Source of the DNA: Nesterenkonia populi
Lineage (GTDB): Bacteria; Actinomycetota; Actinomycetes; Actinomycetales; Micrococcaceae
Reading direction: 5' to 3'
Assembly (NCBI RefSeq): GCF_007994735.1
Contig: NZ_VOIL01000001.1
Location: 1,922,001-1,986,000 of the forward strand
Length of the DNA: 64,000 nt
Of this stretch, positions 8,882-18,233 are shown one piece after another. The position numbers were made by a program, and so were the translations under genes. How positions within the stretch are numbered: position 1 is the first letter of the stretch; every line of letters starts with the position of its first letter. Below the pieces are notes generated by a model. The model was not told where the DNA came from, made no database searches, and worked only from the letters and a program-made list of their open reading frames with translations.

Positions 8882-9513
8882 CTAACGATCTTCTGGAAGG
8901 ACCGCGTCCTCGGCCCCCACTGTGTAAGCCTCAATACGCGTATCCAACAAAACTGCCTCCGCCACGTCGTGGGAGGCACCCAGGAACACGCTCCTCCCAT
9001 ATATGTCATTACCCAGAACCCACTGAAGCTCAGGATGCCACCACCGCATTGGTATTCGACGGTTCAGCGAGAAATGTTCTGGCATGCTCTTCCATACCCA
9101 CGAACACCGTCGTGGCGGAAGCTCAGCATCCAACACGTGAACCCCCGTTGGTCTCTGAACGTCGGCATACCCCTTCCATTGCGCGAAGACCACTCCAGAG
9201 CTAGTACTCAGATGCTCCTGAAGCACCTTCAGCACTAACGGGTCACAGTCCCGGATTCAGGCTCATCCGCCTCGACCACATTCTCCCGGCATTCAGCCCA
9301 TTGAAAAACTGAAGCCGCTAGACTGCGAGAAGTCCCCCACCTCACTGGTTTACCGTTCGAGTCATACGCTGGATTCAAGATCCGTAGATAGGCCGGGCAA
9401 CCAAGCGGAACATAAGAAGCAACCACTCGTCCTGATGCATCAAGACGCTCTGACATGTAATTCAGAGAATCCAACAAGGCCATCCTCAGCCTCTCTCCGC
9501 CCGGAACCCCCAA
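8882..9513 (-). pseudogene. conserved actinobacterial hypothetical protein, frameshifted
   Basis: Two abutting reading frames appear to be one gene. The first (9513-9235, 92 aa) has CPAYLRILNPA and a WGTSRSLAA block; the second (9235-8882, GTG, 117 aa) has VVFAQWKGYADV, LPPRRCSWVWKSMP, RWWHPELQWVLGNDIYG and DTRIEAYTVG. Together these follow the order of motifs in an uncharacterised actinobacterial family (Ala/Arg-Ile-Leu-His-Pro-like block, then a W-G block, then WWP/W-V). The +1 frame just before the stop at 9235 reads DCDPLVLKVLQEHL without a break, so a single frameshift near 9245-9255 explains the split. Function unknown. GC is visibly lower than in neighbouring core genes. Confidence 0.65.
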
Positions 9514-9737
9514 GACGCCATAGCGAGATGCATGCCGTCCTCTTTATGTGGTTCTACGCTGTAGCCCACGTGCATAGCGACAACTTTCGATTCTCCAACT
9601 TCCTCAACAGAGATCGATAAATTGCCTTCCGACAGCTCAACATTGCATATCTCACTATCCCTGAGGCACTCAATCTCATCCCCACTGCTGTTCACAGGAA
9701 CACCGTCTGAATCAACTTCCTTGAATGCAACCATCAT
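9486..9737 (-). CDS. hypothetical protein (83 aa)
   Basis: A small acidic protein (MMVAFKEVDSDGVPV through WGFRAERG) that I do not recognise. It has GAGGG about 11 nt before ATG 9737 and overlaps the start of the frameshifted gene downstream by 28 bp, so the two probably formed an operon. No signal peptide or membrane helix. Base composition is closer to the decayed patch than to the flanking housekeeping genes, suggesting horizontal acquisition. Confidence 0.55.
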   Translation of the reverse strand: MMVAFKEVDSDGVPVNSSGDEIECLRDSEICNVELSEGNLSISVEEVGESKVVAMHVGYSVEPHKEDGMHLAMASWGFRAERG

Positions 9738-9804
9738 GTGGTAACCCTCACGCTACGAGCGCAACGTTTCATCGATGTAAACCTCTAGTCGTCAGGTGGG
9801 AATA

Positions 9805-10602
9805 TTAACGAGGGGGATTTCTGACCCGGTCCACGGCGCCTCCGTAGCGGCGGTCCCGCTTCGCGTAGATCTCGATGGCCTCCCACAGGGTGGTGCGATC
9901 CACGTCCGGCCAAAGCGTGTCGAGGAAGACCATCTCCGCGTAGGCGGACTGCCAGAGGAGGAAGTTGCTGATGCGCTGCTCCCCGGAGGAGCGCAGGAAG
10001 AGGTCCACGTCCGGCATGTCGGGCTCGTCGAGGTGGGCGGCGACTGTCTTCTCCCGGATGCGTTTGGGGTCCAGCTTCCCCTCGGCCGCCTTCTGTGCGA
10101 TCTGCTGAACGGCGTCGGCGATCTCAGCCCGGCCCCCGTAGTTCACGCACATGGTGAGTGTGGCGCGCGTGTTGTGCTGGGTGAGCTCCTCCGCTGCCTC
10201 CAGCTCCTTGATCACCGAGCGCCACAGTTTGGGCCGCCGGCCCGACCAGCGGATGCGCACACCCCATGAGTGGAGGATGTCGCGCTGACGGCGCAGCACA
10301 TCCCTCGAGTAGCTCATGATGAAGCGGACCTCATCCGGGGACCGCTTCCAGTTCTCGGTGGAGAACCCGTAGACGCTCACGTGTCCGACGCCGGCTTCGA
10401 CGGCCCCGGCCATCACCTCCATCAGCGAGTGCTCGCCGGCCTTGTGGCCCTCGGTGCGGGGCAGCCCGCGCTGGTTGGCCCACCGGCCGTTGCCGTCCAT
10501 GACCACGGCGATGTGCCTGGGGATCAGCTCAGCGGGCAGCCGAGGCGGCTGCGCCCCCTCAGGGTGCGGCCAGGGATCTTGGTAGTTGTGCTGGGTTGCC
10601 AT
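9805..10602 (-). CDS. uppS: isoprenyl (undecaprenyl/decaprenyl) diphosphate synthase, cis type
   Basis: Makes the long cis-polyprenyl diphosphate that becomes the lipid carrier for peptidoglycan and wall polymers. Visible family motifs are MDGNGRWA (35-42, catalytic Asp36), [23 protein letters not shown] and [14 protein letters not shown] with AYAEMVF. The 265-aa length is normal. It lies 23 bp downstream of recO on the same strand; uppS next to recO is a common actinobacterial arrangement. Chain length (C50 or C55) cannot be read from sequence. Confidence 0.96.
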   Translation of the reverse strand: MATQHNYQDPWPHPEGAQPPRLPAELIPRHIAVVMDGNGRWANQRGLPRTEGHKAGEHSLMEVMAGAVEAGVGHVSVYGFSTENWKRSPDEVRFIMSYSRDVLRRQRDILHSWGVRIRWSGRRPKLWRSVIKELEAAEELTQHNTRATLTMCVNYGGRAEIADAVQQIAQKAAEGKLDPKRIREKTVAAHLDEPDMPDVDLFLRSSGEQRISNFLLWQSAYAEMVFLDTLWPDVDRTTLWEAIEIYAKRDRRYGGAVDRVRNPPR

Positions 10603-10625
10603 CGGCGATCATTCTGCCAGTCGGC

Positions 10626-11372
10626 TCACAGCGCCGCCTTCAGACTCTTGAAGCGGCGTTCGAGGTGGTGCTGGGCGTAGTCGATGACCACCCCTATCGC
10701 CTCGTGCTTCAGGTCCGGGGCGAGGCCGTCTGTCCGGTCCCACAGTCCGTGCTGGAGGGCATGGAGGAGCTCAGGGGCTCCTCCGCTGAGCGTCCGGGTC
10801 CCGGGCGGGCGACAGTCCGCGCAGACCGGCCCGCCGGCTGCCGCGTGGAAGCCGGCCTGGGCCCCGGGGGCTCCGCAGGCCACGCAGGCGGACCAGGTCA
10901 CCTGCCAGCCGGCGGCGGAGAGGGCGCGAAGCAGATAGGAGCCCATGATCAGGTCAGGGGCGCGATCGCCGCGGGCCAGCGCGCCGCAGGCCCCGTGGAG
11001 CAGATCGAACTGACGGCGCGAGGATTCGGCATCGTTCTCCGCGAGCCTTTCGGCGGCCTCAGCCATCGCCGAGGCTGCCGTGTAGGCCTCGAAGTCCGCG
11101 GCGATCACCGGCCCGTAGGCGAACCTGCCCTGGGCCTGGGAGATGATCTCCAGGCTGCGGCCGTGGACGAACTGCACATCCGCAACCATGAACGGCTCCA
11201 GGGCCGCCCCGAACTTGGAGCTGGTGCGCCGCACCCCTTTGGCCACGCCTCTGACGACTCCGTTGAACGCGGTGAGGCAGGTGATGATGCGGTCTGCCTC
11301 GCCGAGATTGTGAGTGCGCAGCACGATCGCGAGATCGCGGTAGCTGCGCGAGGCGAAGGTCGTACCGGCCAT
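10626..11372 (-). CDS. recO: DNA repair protein RecO
   Basis: Recombination mediator that helps load RecA and anneals single strands. The 248-aa protein has the N-terminal OB fold (RSYRDLAIVLRTHNLGEADRI), the conserved GVAKGVRR stretch and a four-Cys zinc site (C163, C166, C184, C187 in CVACG and CADC). TAGTCT ends 6 nt before the ATG with no ribosome binding site, indicating leaderless expression. leuA lies upstream, separated by an inverted repeat. Confidence 0.95.
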   Translation of the reverse strand: MAGTTFASRSYRDLAIVLRTHNLGEADRIITCLTAFNGVVRGVAKGVRRTSSKFGAALEPFMVADVQFVHGRSLEIISQAQGRFAYGPVIAADFEAYTAASAMAEAAERLAENDAESSRRQFDLLHGACGALARGDRAPDLIMGSYLLRALSAAGWQVTWSACVACGAPGAQAGFHAAAGGPVCADCRPPGTRTLSGGAPELLHALQHGLWDRTDGLAPDLKHEAIGVVIDYAQHHLERRFKSLKAAL

Positions 11373-11378
11373 CGTTCC

Positions 11379-11384
11379 AGACTA
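11379..11384 (-). promoter_or_regulatory. -10 element of recO (leaderless)
   Basis: TAGTCT on the - strand exactly 6 nt before the recO ATG; no ribosome binding site. Confidence 0.55.
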
Positions 11385-11397
11385 CGCTTCAGTCGGC

Positions 11398-11441
11398 CCC
11401 AGGCGTGAAGGCCGGCGCCTTCGCGGCCTGCGCCGCCTGGG
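11398..11441 (-). terminator. probable leuA terminator hairpin
   Basis: Inverted repeat CCCAGGCG (11398-11405) with CGCCTGGG (11434-11441) and a GC-rich inner stem, 2 bp after the leuA stop. No T run follows, so termination efficiency is uncertain. Confidence 0.45.
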
Positions 11442-11442
11442 A

Positions 11443-13347
<1,905 letters not shown>

Positions 13348-13411
13348 ACACGGAGCGTGGCGCCGCCACACCCTTCTCGGGGCGCGTCCAGGATGTGAGC
13401 CGCATGAGTTT

Positions 13412-13428
13412 TTCTACAACGTGTAGAA
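13412..13428. promoter_or_regulatory. operator-like dyad upstream of the ABC-ctaA operon
   Basis: TTCTACAACGTGTAGAA, a perfect dyad of 7-bp half sites around a 3-nt centre. It covers the -35 position relative to the -10 at 13445-13450, the expected place for a repressor. It matches the two dyads upstream of ctaC. Confidence 0.65.
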
Positions 13429-13444
13429 GAGGCGCTGAAAGTCG

Positions 13445-13450
13445 TAGAAT
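13445..13450 (+). promoter_or_regulatory. -10 element of the ABC-ctaA operon (leaderless)
   Basis: TAGAAT, exactly 6 nt before ATG 13457. No ribosome binding site. Transcription would start at or next to the A of the ATG. Confidence 0.6.
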
Positions 13451-13456
13451 GTGGCG

Positions 13457-14470
13457 ATGTCTTCTGCCGCCCCCGCACCCTGTCTCATCCTGAGCGATGT
13501 GCGATACGCCCTCGGCTCGGCGCGTGCGGCCTCCGGCGTGAAGGAGATCATCTCCGGGGTGGACATCACCGCACGGCGGGGCGAGGTGACAGTCGTCATC
13601 GGTCCCAACGGTGCCGGAAAGACCACCACCCTCGGCATCGCGCAGGGGCTGCTGCGCCCCTCCGCAGGCTCGGTCCGCCTGCTCGGCGAGAACCCCTACC
13701 GTGCCGGCGCGGAGCTGCGCGCCCGCGTGGGCGTGATGCTGCAGGACGGCGGACTCCCACAGTCTGTGAAGCCGCGAGTGCTCCTGCAGCATGTGGCCCG
13801 GCTGCACGCATCTCCCTGGCCGCTGGCGGATCTCATCGAGCGCCTCGACCTGGGCAGCTTTCTGGATCGCGGCATCCGACGGCTCTCCGGCGGGCAGAAG
13901 CAGAGGGTCGCGCTGGCCGCTGCTCTCATCGGCCGGCCCGAAGTGGTCTTCCTCGATGAGCCCTCCGCCGGGCTGGACCCCCAGTCCCGCCACCTGGTGT
14001 TCGACCTCGTCGAGCACCTGCGCGGCCGAGGCATCGGCATCGTCCTGACAACGCACCTTCTGGAGGAGGCCCAGCGGCTGGCCGACTCCGTCTTCATCCT
14101 CAAGGACGGCATCGTCGTGCGTCACGGAACCGTGGCTGAGCTCACCAACGCCGATGGGCCGCCCCCCGACGCTGCTGATGCGACGGAGCGGAACGGAGAG
14201 CTCAGCGGAGGCTCACCCTCACGTCGGCTGGTGTTCGCGTCCCCGCGCATCCTGACGGCGGAGGAGCTGGGCTCCGCGCCGCTGAGCGTTCAGCTCGACG
14301 GCGATGCCTCGAATAAGGCGGGTGCCCGCTGGGCGGTCTACGGGGTGGCCTCGCCCGCTGAGCTCGCAGCAGTCACCGGCTGGTGGGAGCAGATCGGCCT
14401 GATGCCCGCAGAGATCAGCTTTGAGGCGCGCACACTGGAGGACGTCTTCTGGGAGGTGAGCACCCCATGA
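13457..14470 (+). CDS. ABC transporter ATP-binding protein
   Basis: Nucleotide-binding subunit of an exporter. The domain is complete: Walker A GPNGAGKTT (49-57), Q-loop in VMLQDGG, signature LSGGQKQR, Walker B VVFLDEPSAGLDP and H-loop TTHLLEE, followed by a C-terminal extension of about 110 aa. A GTG at 13451 is also in frame; ATG 13457 is preferred for its spacing from TAGAAT. It overlaps the permease gene by 4 bp (ATGA). Adjacent ctaA suggests a role linked to oxidase biogenesis, as with similar exporters near cta genes in other actinobacteria; the substrate is unknown. Confidence 0.93.
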   Translation: MSSAAPAPCLILSDVRYALGSARAASGVKEIISGVDITARRGEVTVVIGPNGAGKTTTLGIAQGLLRPSAGSVRLLGENPYRAGAELRARVGVMLQDGGLPQSVKPRVLLQHVARLHASPWPLADLIERLDLGSFLDRGIRRLSGGQKQRVALAAALIGRPEVVFLDEPSAGLDPQSRHLVFDLVEHLRGRGIGIVLTTHLLEEAQRLADSVFILKDGIVVRHGTVAELTNADGPPPDAADATERNGELSGGSPSRRLVFASPRILTAEELGSAPLSVQLDGDASNKAGARWAVYGVASPAELAAVTGWWEQIGLMPAEISFEARTLEDVFWEVSTP

Positions 14471-15234
14471 GCACCGAACCCGCTGAGGCTCCCGCCGTCT
14501 CCCGCCCCGCTCCCACTGCTGCCCGAGTGCTGGCGCAGGGTCTCTATGAGACCCGCAATGTGCTGCGCAACGGTGAGCAGCTGCTCGTCAGCCTCATCCT
14601 CCCGCTGCTGGTCCTCATCGGTGTGCACCGCTTGGAGCTGATCGCGGGCCAGTCGGTGCCCTCCATCGATGTCATCACTCCTGGGGTGCTTGCGCTGGCC
14701 GTGATGGCCACCGGCTTCACCGGGCAGGGCATCGCCACCGGCTTCGAACGCCAGTACGGGGTCCTCGCCTACCTCTCGACCACTCCCCTGGGCCCCGTGG
14801 GGCTGATCCTCGGCAAGGCAGTGGCTGTGCTGGCTGTGATCCTGGTCCAGGTGGTGGTGCTGGGCTCCGCCGGCCTTGCGCTGGGATGGAGCCCAGACCT
14901 GACCGGGCTCCTCTGGCTGGGCCTGGGCATCGTCATAGGCGCGGCCGCGTTCACCGGCCTGGGGCTGCTGATCGCCGGAACCGTACGCGCCGAAGCCACA
15001 CTGGCCCTCACGAACGTAGCGTGGGTCCTGATGGGCGCCGCGGGCGGAGCGGTGTTCCCCCTGGGGCACGACGGCGCCGCTGCGGCGCTGCTGCTGATTC
15101 CCTCCGCCTCGCTCGGCGAGGCCCTGCGCTCGGCGAGCATCGAAGGCGAGCTCGCCGTCCTGCCCCTCCTCATCCTGGCCGGCTGGGCGATCTTCGCCGT
15201 GCTGGCCGCCCGACGCTGGTTCCAGTGGAGATAG
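14467..15234 (+). CDS. ABC-2 type transporter permease
   Basis: The 255-aa membrane partner of the preceding ATPase. It shows about six hydrophobic helices (for example LLVSLILPLLVLIGV, VLALAVMATGFTG, AVAVLAVILVQVVVLGS, VLPLLILAGWAIFAVLA) and the GIATGFERQYGVLAYLSTTPL segment typical of ABC-2 permeases. Its start overlaps the ATPase stop by 4 bp, so subunit synthesis is coupled. ctaA starts 10 bp after its stop. The transported compound cannot be read from the sequence. Confidence 0.9.
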   Translation: MSTEPAEAPAVSRPAPTAARVLAQGLYETRNVLRNGEQLLVSLILPLLVLIGVHRLELIAGQSVPSIDVITPGVLALAVMATGFTGQGIATGFERQYGVLAYLSTTPLGPVGLILGKAVAVLAVILVQVVVLGSAGLALGWSPDLTGLLWLGLGIVIGAAAFTGLGLLIAGTVRAEATLALTNVAWVLMGAAGGAVFPLGHDGAAAALLLIPSASLGEALRSASIEGELAVLPLLILAGWAIFAVLAARRWFQWR

Positions 15235-15244
15235 GTGATTCACC

Positions 15245-16282
15245 GTGGAGACCCTGACCCTTCCCTTCCGCGCTCTCGGCCGCCGGCTCGCGCCGGTCTT
15301 CGCGCCCTTGACGCAGCGCCTGCCCACCGAGATCACCCGAGTCACCAAGTGGATCGCTTGGGCCTCCCTGATCGCCAACATCGGGATCATCCTGACCGGA
15401 GGCGCCGTCCGGCTCACCGACTCGGGGCTGGGCTGCCCGGAGTGGCCGCTCTGCACGGAGGACTCCATCGTCGCCACCCCGGAGATGGGCATCCACGGCG
15501 CCATCGAGTTCGGCAACCGGATGCTCACCTACGTGCTGATCGCGATCGCCGCGGCCATGCTGCTCTCGGTGATCCGGCTGCGCCGCACCCACAGGCCGCT
15601 GGTGGCAATGTCCCTGATCATCGTCGCAGGCATCCCCATCCAGGCGGTCATCGGCGGAATCACCGTCTGGACCAACCTCAACCCCTGGGTGGTGGCCCTG
15701 CACTTCCTCGCCTCTGCCGGGCTGGTGATGGTGGCCACATGGATCCTCGGCCGCGTGAACCTGGAGCTGCGCACCGTCGGAGCGACGGGCACGCCCTTGG
15801 TCGACGGGCCCACGGACCGCACCACTCGCCTGACGGGATGGGTCATCCTGGCCTCCGCCTGGGCGGCCGTGGTCCTGGGCACCGTGGTCACCGGCACTGG
15901 CCCGCATGCCGGGGACCCCGGCTCGCCGCGGCACGATTTTGACCCCAACCTGGTCACCCAGCTGCACGTGGCCCCTGTCTATGTCCTGTGCGCCGCCACC
16001 GTGGTCCTCATGGTTCGAAACGCCCAGCTGAAGGCCTCCCCCGCCCAGCGCCGGGCCGGCTGGTTCCTCCTGGCCGTCATCGTCCTCCAGGGCATCGTGG
16101 GCTACTGGCAGCACTTCACTGGTCTGCCCATCCAGCTCGTCTGGGTGCACATGCTCGGCTCGGCGCTGACGGTGGTGGCCGCCGCGAACGTCTGGGACCG
16201 CATTCTTGCCCCGTACCGAACCCGTGGGCTGGGCGACCCCACCGCCCCGCGCACCGAGGCCGCAGAGCCCGCCCTGCGCTGA
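15245..16282 (+). CDS. ctaA: heme A synthase (COX15/CtaA family)
   Basis: Oxidises heme O to heme A, the cofactor of the aa3 oxidase encoded at 1-4 kb. The 345-aa protein has about eight transmembrane helices and the family motifs GGAVRLTDSGLGCPEWPLC, IHGAIEFGNRMLTY, VVTGTGPHAGDP, QLHVAPVYV and WVHMLGSAL, which include the conserved heme-ligand His residues. A GTG start (15245) is used, 10 bp after the permease stop. The CtaA-type Cys pair is only partly evident (one Cys in GCPEWPLC plus the downstream Cys). Shared dyads suggest co-regulation with ctaC-D-F. Confidence 0.95.
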   Translation: METLTLPFRALGRRLAPVFAPLTQRLPTEITRVTKWIAWASLIANIGIILTGGAVRLTDSGLGCPEWPLCTEDSIVATPEMGIHGAIEFGNRMLTYVLIAIAAAMLLSVIRLRRTHRPLVAMSLIIVAGIPIQAVIGGITVWTNLNPWVVALHFLASAGLVMVATWILGRVNLELRTVGATGTPLVDGPTDRTTRLTGWVILASAWAAVVLGTVVTGTGPHAGDPGSPRHDFDPNLVTQLHVAPVYVLCAATVVLMVRNAQLKASPAQRRAGWFLLAVIVLQGIVGYWQHFTGLPIQLVWVHMLGSALTVVAAANVWDRILAPYRTRGLGDPTAPRTEAAEPALR

Positions 16283-16299
16283 GGACCCGAACCGACTCC

Positions 16300-17148
16300 T
16301 CAGAAGAGCCTGTCCATCCCCCGGTCGGAGAACGTCTTCCCCTCGTTCTGGCAGGTGGGGCAGTACTGGAAGCTGGAGTCGCTGTAGGCCACCTGTTTGA
16401 TGGTGTTCCCGCAGTCCGGGCAGGGCTCACCGAACCGGCCGTGAACCTTCAGCGCCGACTTCTTCTCCTTCTTCAGATCGCTGGCGGGCCGGCCCTCGGC
16501 CCGGCTCATCGCCTCAGTGAGGGCTGCCTGCATCGCCTGATGCAGGCGGGCGACCTCGTCTGGGCCCATGTCGGCTGACTTGAACGGGGACATCTTCGCG
16601 GCGTGCAGGATCTCATCCGAGTAGGCGTTGCCGACGCCGGCGATGTGCTGCTGCGTCTTCAGAACATTTTTGATGCGTGCGCGTCCCGCTCCGCGCAGCA
16701 CCTCGGCGAAGCCTGCCTCATCCAGTTCGAGCGCGTCCGGCCCCAGTTTGGCCACACCGGGAACCTGCTGCGGCTCGTGCACCAGGTGCAGCGCCAGCGC
16801 TTTGCGGGTCCCAGCCTCGGTGATGTCCAGCCCAGTGCCGTCATCGAGCACGAGACGTGCCCCGATGGGGCTCTTCGGCGAGGGCCTGCCCTGGGGCGCA
16901 GAGTCCCGCCACCGGATCCAGCCCGCCAGGGAGAGATGGATGACCAGGTGGAGCTCTCCGATCATGATGTCCAGGAACTTCCCGATCCTGCCCACCGCCC
17001 GCACCGTCTGGCCGCTGACCGCAGACACCGGGGGGTCAAAGGTCTTCAGCGCGTGGAAGGCAGTCACGTCCAGACGTTCCACGGTGCGGCCCTTCAAACG
17101 ATGCTGAAGGTCAACGGCGAGGGCATGGACTTCCGGCAGCTCAGGCAT
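16300..17148 (-). CDS. formamidopyrimidine-DNA glycosylase / endonuclease VIII family
   Basis: Base-excision repair glycosylase/AP lyase. The catalytic N-terminus PELPEV follows the initiator Met, and a C-terminal zinc finger (CPDCG and YCPTCQ) is complete; the H2TH region includes [17 protein letters not shown] choose ATG 17148 rather than 17154 because Pro2 must become the N-terminus, and TAGGAT lies exactly 6 nt before it. The 282-aa length is normal. Whether it prefers oxidised purines (Fpg) or pyrimidines (Nei) is unclear; the [18 protein letters not shown] segment is common to both. Convergent with ctaA. Confidence 0.92.
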   Translation of the reverse strand: MPELPEVHALAVDLQHRLKGRTVERLDVTAFHALKTFDPPVSAVSGQTVRAVGRIGKFLDIMIGELHLVIHLSLAGWIRWRDSAPQGRPSPKSPIGARLVLDDGTGLDITEAGTRKALALHLVHEPQQVPGVAKLGPDALELDEAGFAEVLRGAGRARIKNVLKTQQHIAGVGNAYSDEILHAAKMSPFKSADMGPDEVARLHQAMQAALTEAMSRAEGRPASDLKKEKKSALKVHGRFGEPCPDCGNTIKQVAYSDSSFQYCPTCQNEGKTFSDRGMDRLF

Positions 17149-17154
17149 GTCCAC

Positions 17155-17160
17155 ATCCTA
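17155..17160 (-). promoter_or_regulatory. -10 element of the Fpg/Nei gene (leaderless)
   Basis: TAGGAT on the - strand exactly 6 nt before ATG 17148. It also settles the start codon. Confidence 0.55.
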
Positions 17161-17205
17161 GTGAGCCGGACCATAGACGCACCCGGAATGGGGCTGGAGG
17201 TGGGC

Positions 17206-17223
17206 ATGTTGGCCTGGATATGA
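17206..17223 (+). CDS. five-codon upstream mini-ORF (MLAWI)
   Basis: GGAGG at 17196-17200 is correctly spaced for ATG 17206 but too far from the monooxygenase ATG 17220. The mini-ORF stops at 17221-17223 within ATATGA, overlapping the next start, so it may couple translation to the downstream gene. Confidence 0.4.
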   Translation: MLAWI

Positions 17224-18233
17224 CTTCAGCCAAACGTCCCCTCTCCCTGCTCGATCTCGCCAAGGTCAACGAGGGAGAGCAGATCTCCGAGGGCATCGCC
17301 CGCTCACTGCGGCTGGCCCAGAGCGCCGATGGTCTGGGCTACACGCGCATCTGGTTCGCCGAGCACCACAACATGCCGCACGTGGCTTCCTCCGCCACAT
17401 CCCTGCTGATCCAGCATATCGCTGCGAACACGCAGAACGTCCGGGTGGGCTCGGGGGGTGTGATGCTGCCGAACCACTCCCCGCTGGTGATCGCCGAGCA
17501 GTTCGGCACCCTCGCCGAGCTGCACCCGGGACGCATCGACCTCGGCTTGGGCCGGGCTCCCGGCACTGACGGGGCCACGATGCGGGCGCTGCGTCGGGAC
17601 GGCACCGAGGCGGACCGGTTCAGCGCAGACATCATGGAGCTCTCGGGGTACCTGACCGGCAGGTCCCGGGTGAAGGGCGTGAACGCGTATCCCGGATGGA
17701 GAACCGATGTCCCGCTGTGGATCCTCGGCTCGTCCCTGTACGGAGCTCAGCTGGCCGCCCAGCTGGGGCTTCCGTACGCCTTCGCCTCGCACTTCGCCCC
17801 TCAGATGCTGGAGCACGCCGCACACACCTACCGGGAGAGCTTCGACGCCACGAACTCACTGGCCGGCCCTGACGCCGAGCCGCACTTCATCGCGGCGGCA
17901 AACGTGGTCGCTGCGGAGACCGAGGACGTCGCCCAGGAGCAGCTCCGGGCCGCAGAGAACGGATGGATCAGGGCGATGCTGGGCCGGAACCGCGAGCTGA
18001 CGCCCGACGACGTCGAGATGCTGCGCGACCACCCAGCCGGTCAGCAGGTGCTGGGCATGCTGAAGGAGACCGCGGCCGGCACCCAGGAGCAGGTGGTTGA
18101 GTGGTTGGACGCCTTCGGCGACCGGGTCCGGGCGGATGAGCTCATGCTGGTGAACCTGGCTCCGGAGGAAGCTGCCCAGCATCGCACCCTCGAGCTGCTC
18201 GCACCGGGCGGCAGCGCTCAGTCGGCGTCGTAG
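17220..18233 (+). CDS. luciferase-like flavin monooxygenase (LLM, MsnO8-like)
   Basis: A 337-aa bacterial-luciferase-family protein, expected to use FMNH2 or F420. Family blocks are [58 protein letters not shown] (a central block), [16 protein letters not shown] and [25 protein letters not shown]. These fit the MsnO8/YhbW type; the substrate is unknown. Its own ribosome binding site is poor, but a mini-ORF overlaps the start. The C-terminus overlaps the end of glnE by 16 bp in convergent orientation. Confidence 0.88.
   Translation: MTSAKRPLSLLDLAKVNEGEQISEGIARSLRLAQSADGLGYTRIWFAEHHNMPHVASSATSLLIQHIAANTQNVRVGSGGVMLPNHSPLVIAEQFGTLAELHPGRIDLGLGRAPGTDGATMRALRRDGTEADRFSADIMELSGYLTGRSRVKGVNAYPGWRTDVPLWILGSSLYGAQLAAQLGLPYAFASHFAPQMLEHAAHTYRESFDATNSLAGPDAEPHFIAAANVVAAETEDVAQEQLRAAENGWIRAMLGRNRELTPDDVEMLRDHPAGQQVLGMLKETAAGTQEQVVEWLDAFGDRVRADELMLVNLAPEEAAQHRTLELLAPGGSAQSAS

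Noticed and set aside
8548..9204. 218-codon + strand ORF over the IS110 remnant and the frameshifted gene
   Set aside because: Only its first part matches the transposase; the rest is antisense to the frameshifted gene and low in motif content.
18218..18233. 16-bp convergent overlap of monooxygenase and glnE as an antisense regulator
   Set aside because: Short overlaps at 3' ends are common and nothing else suggests regulation.
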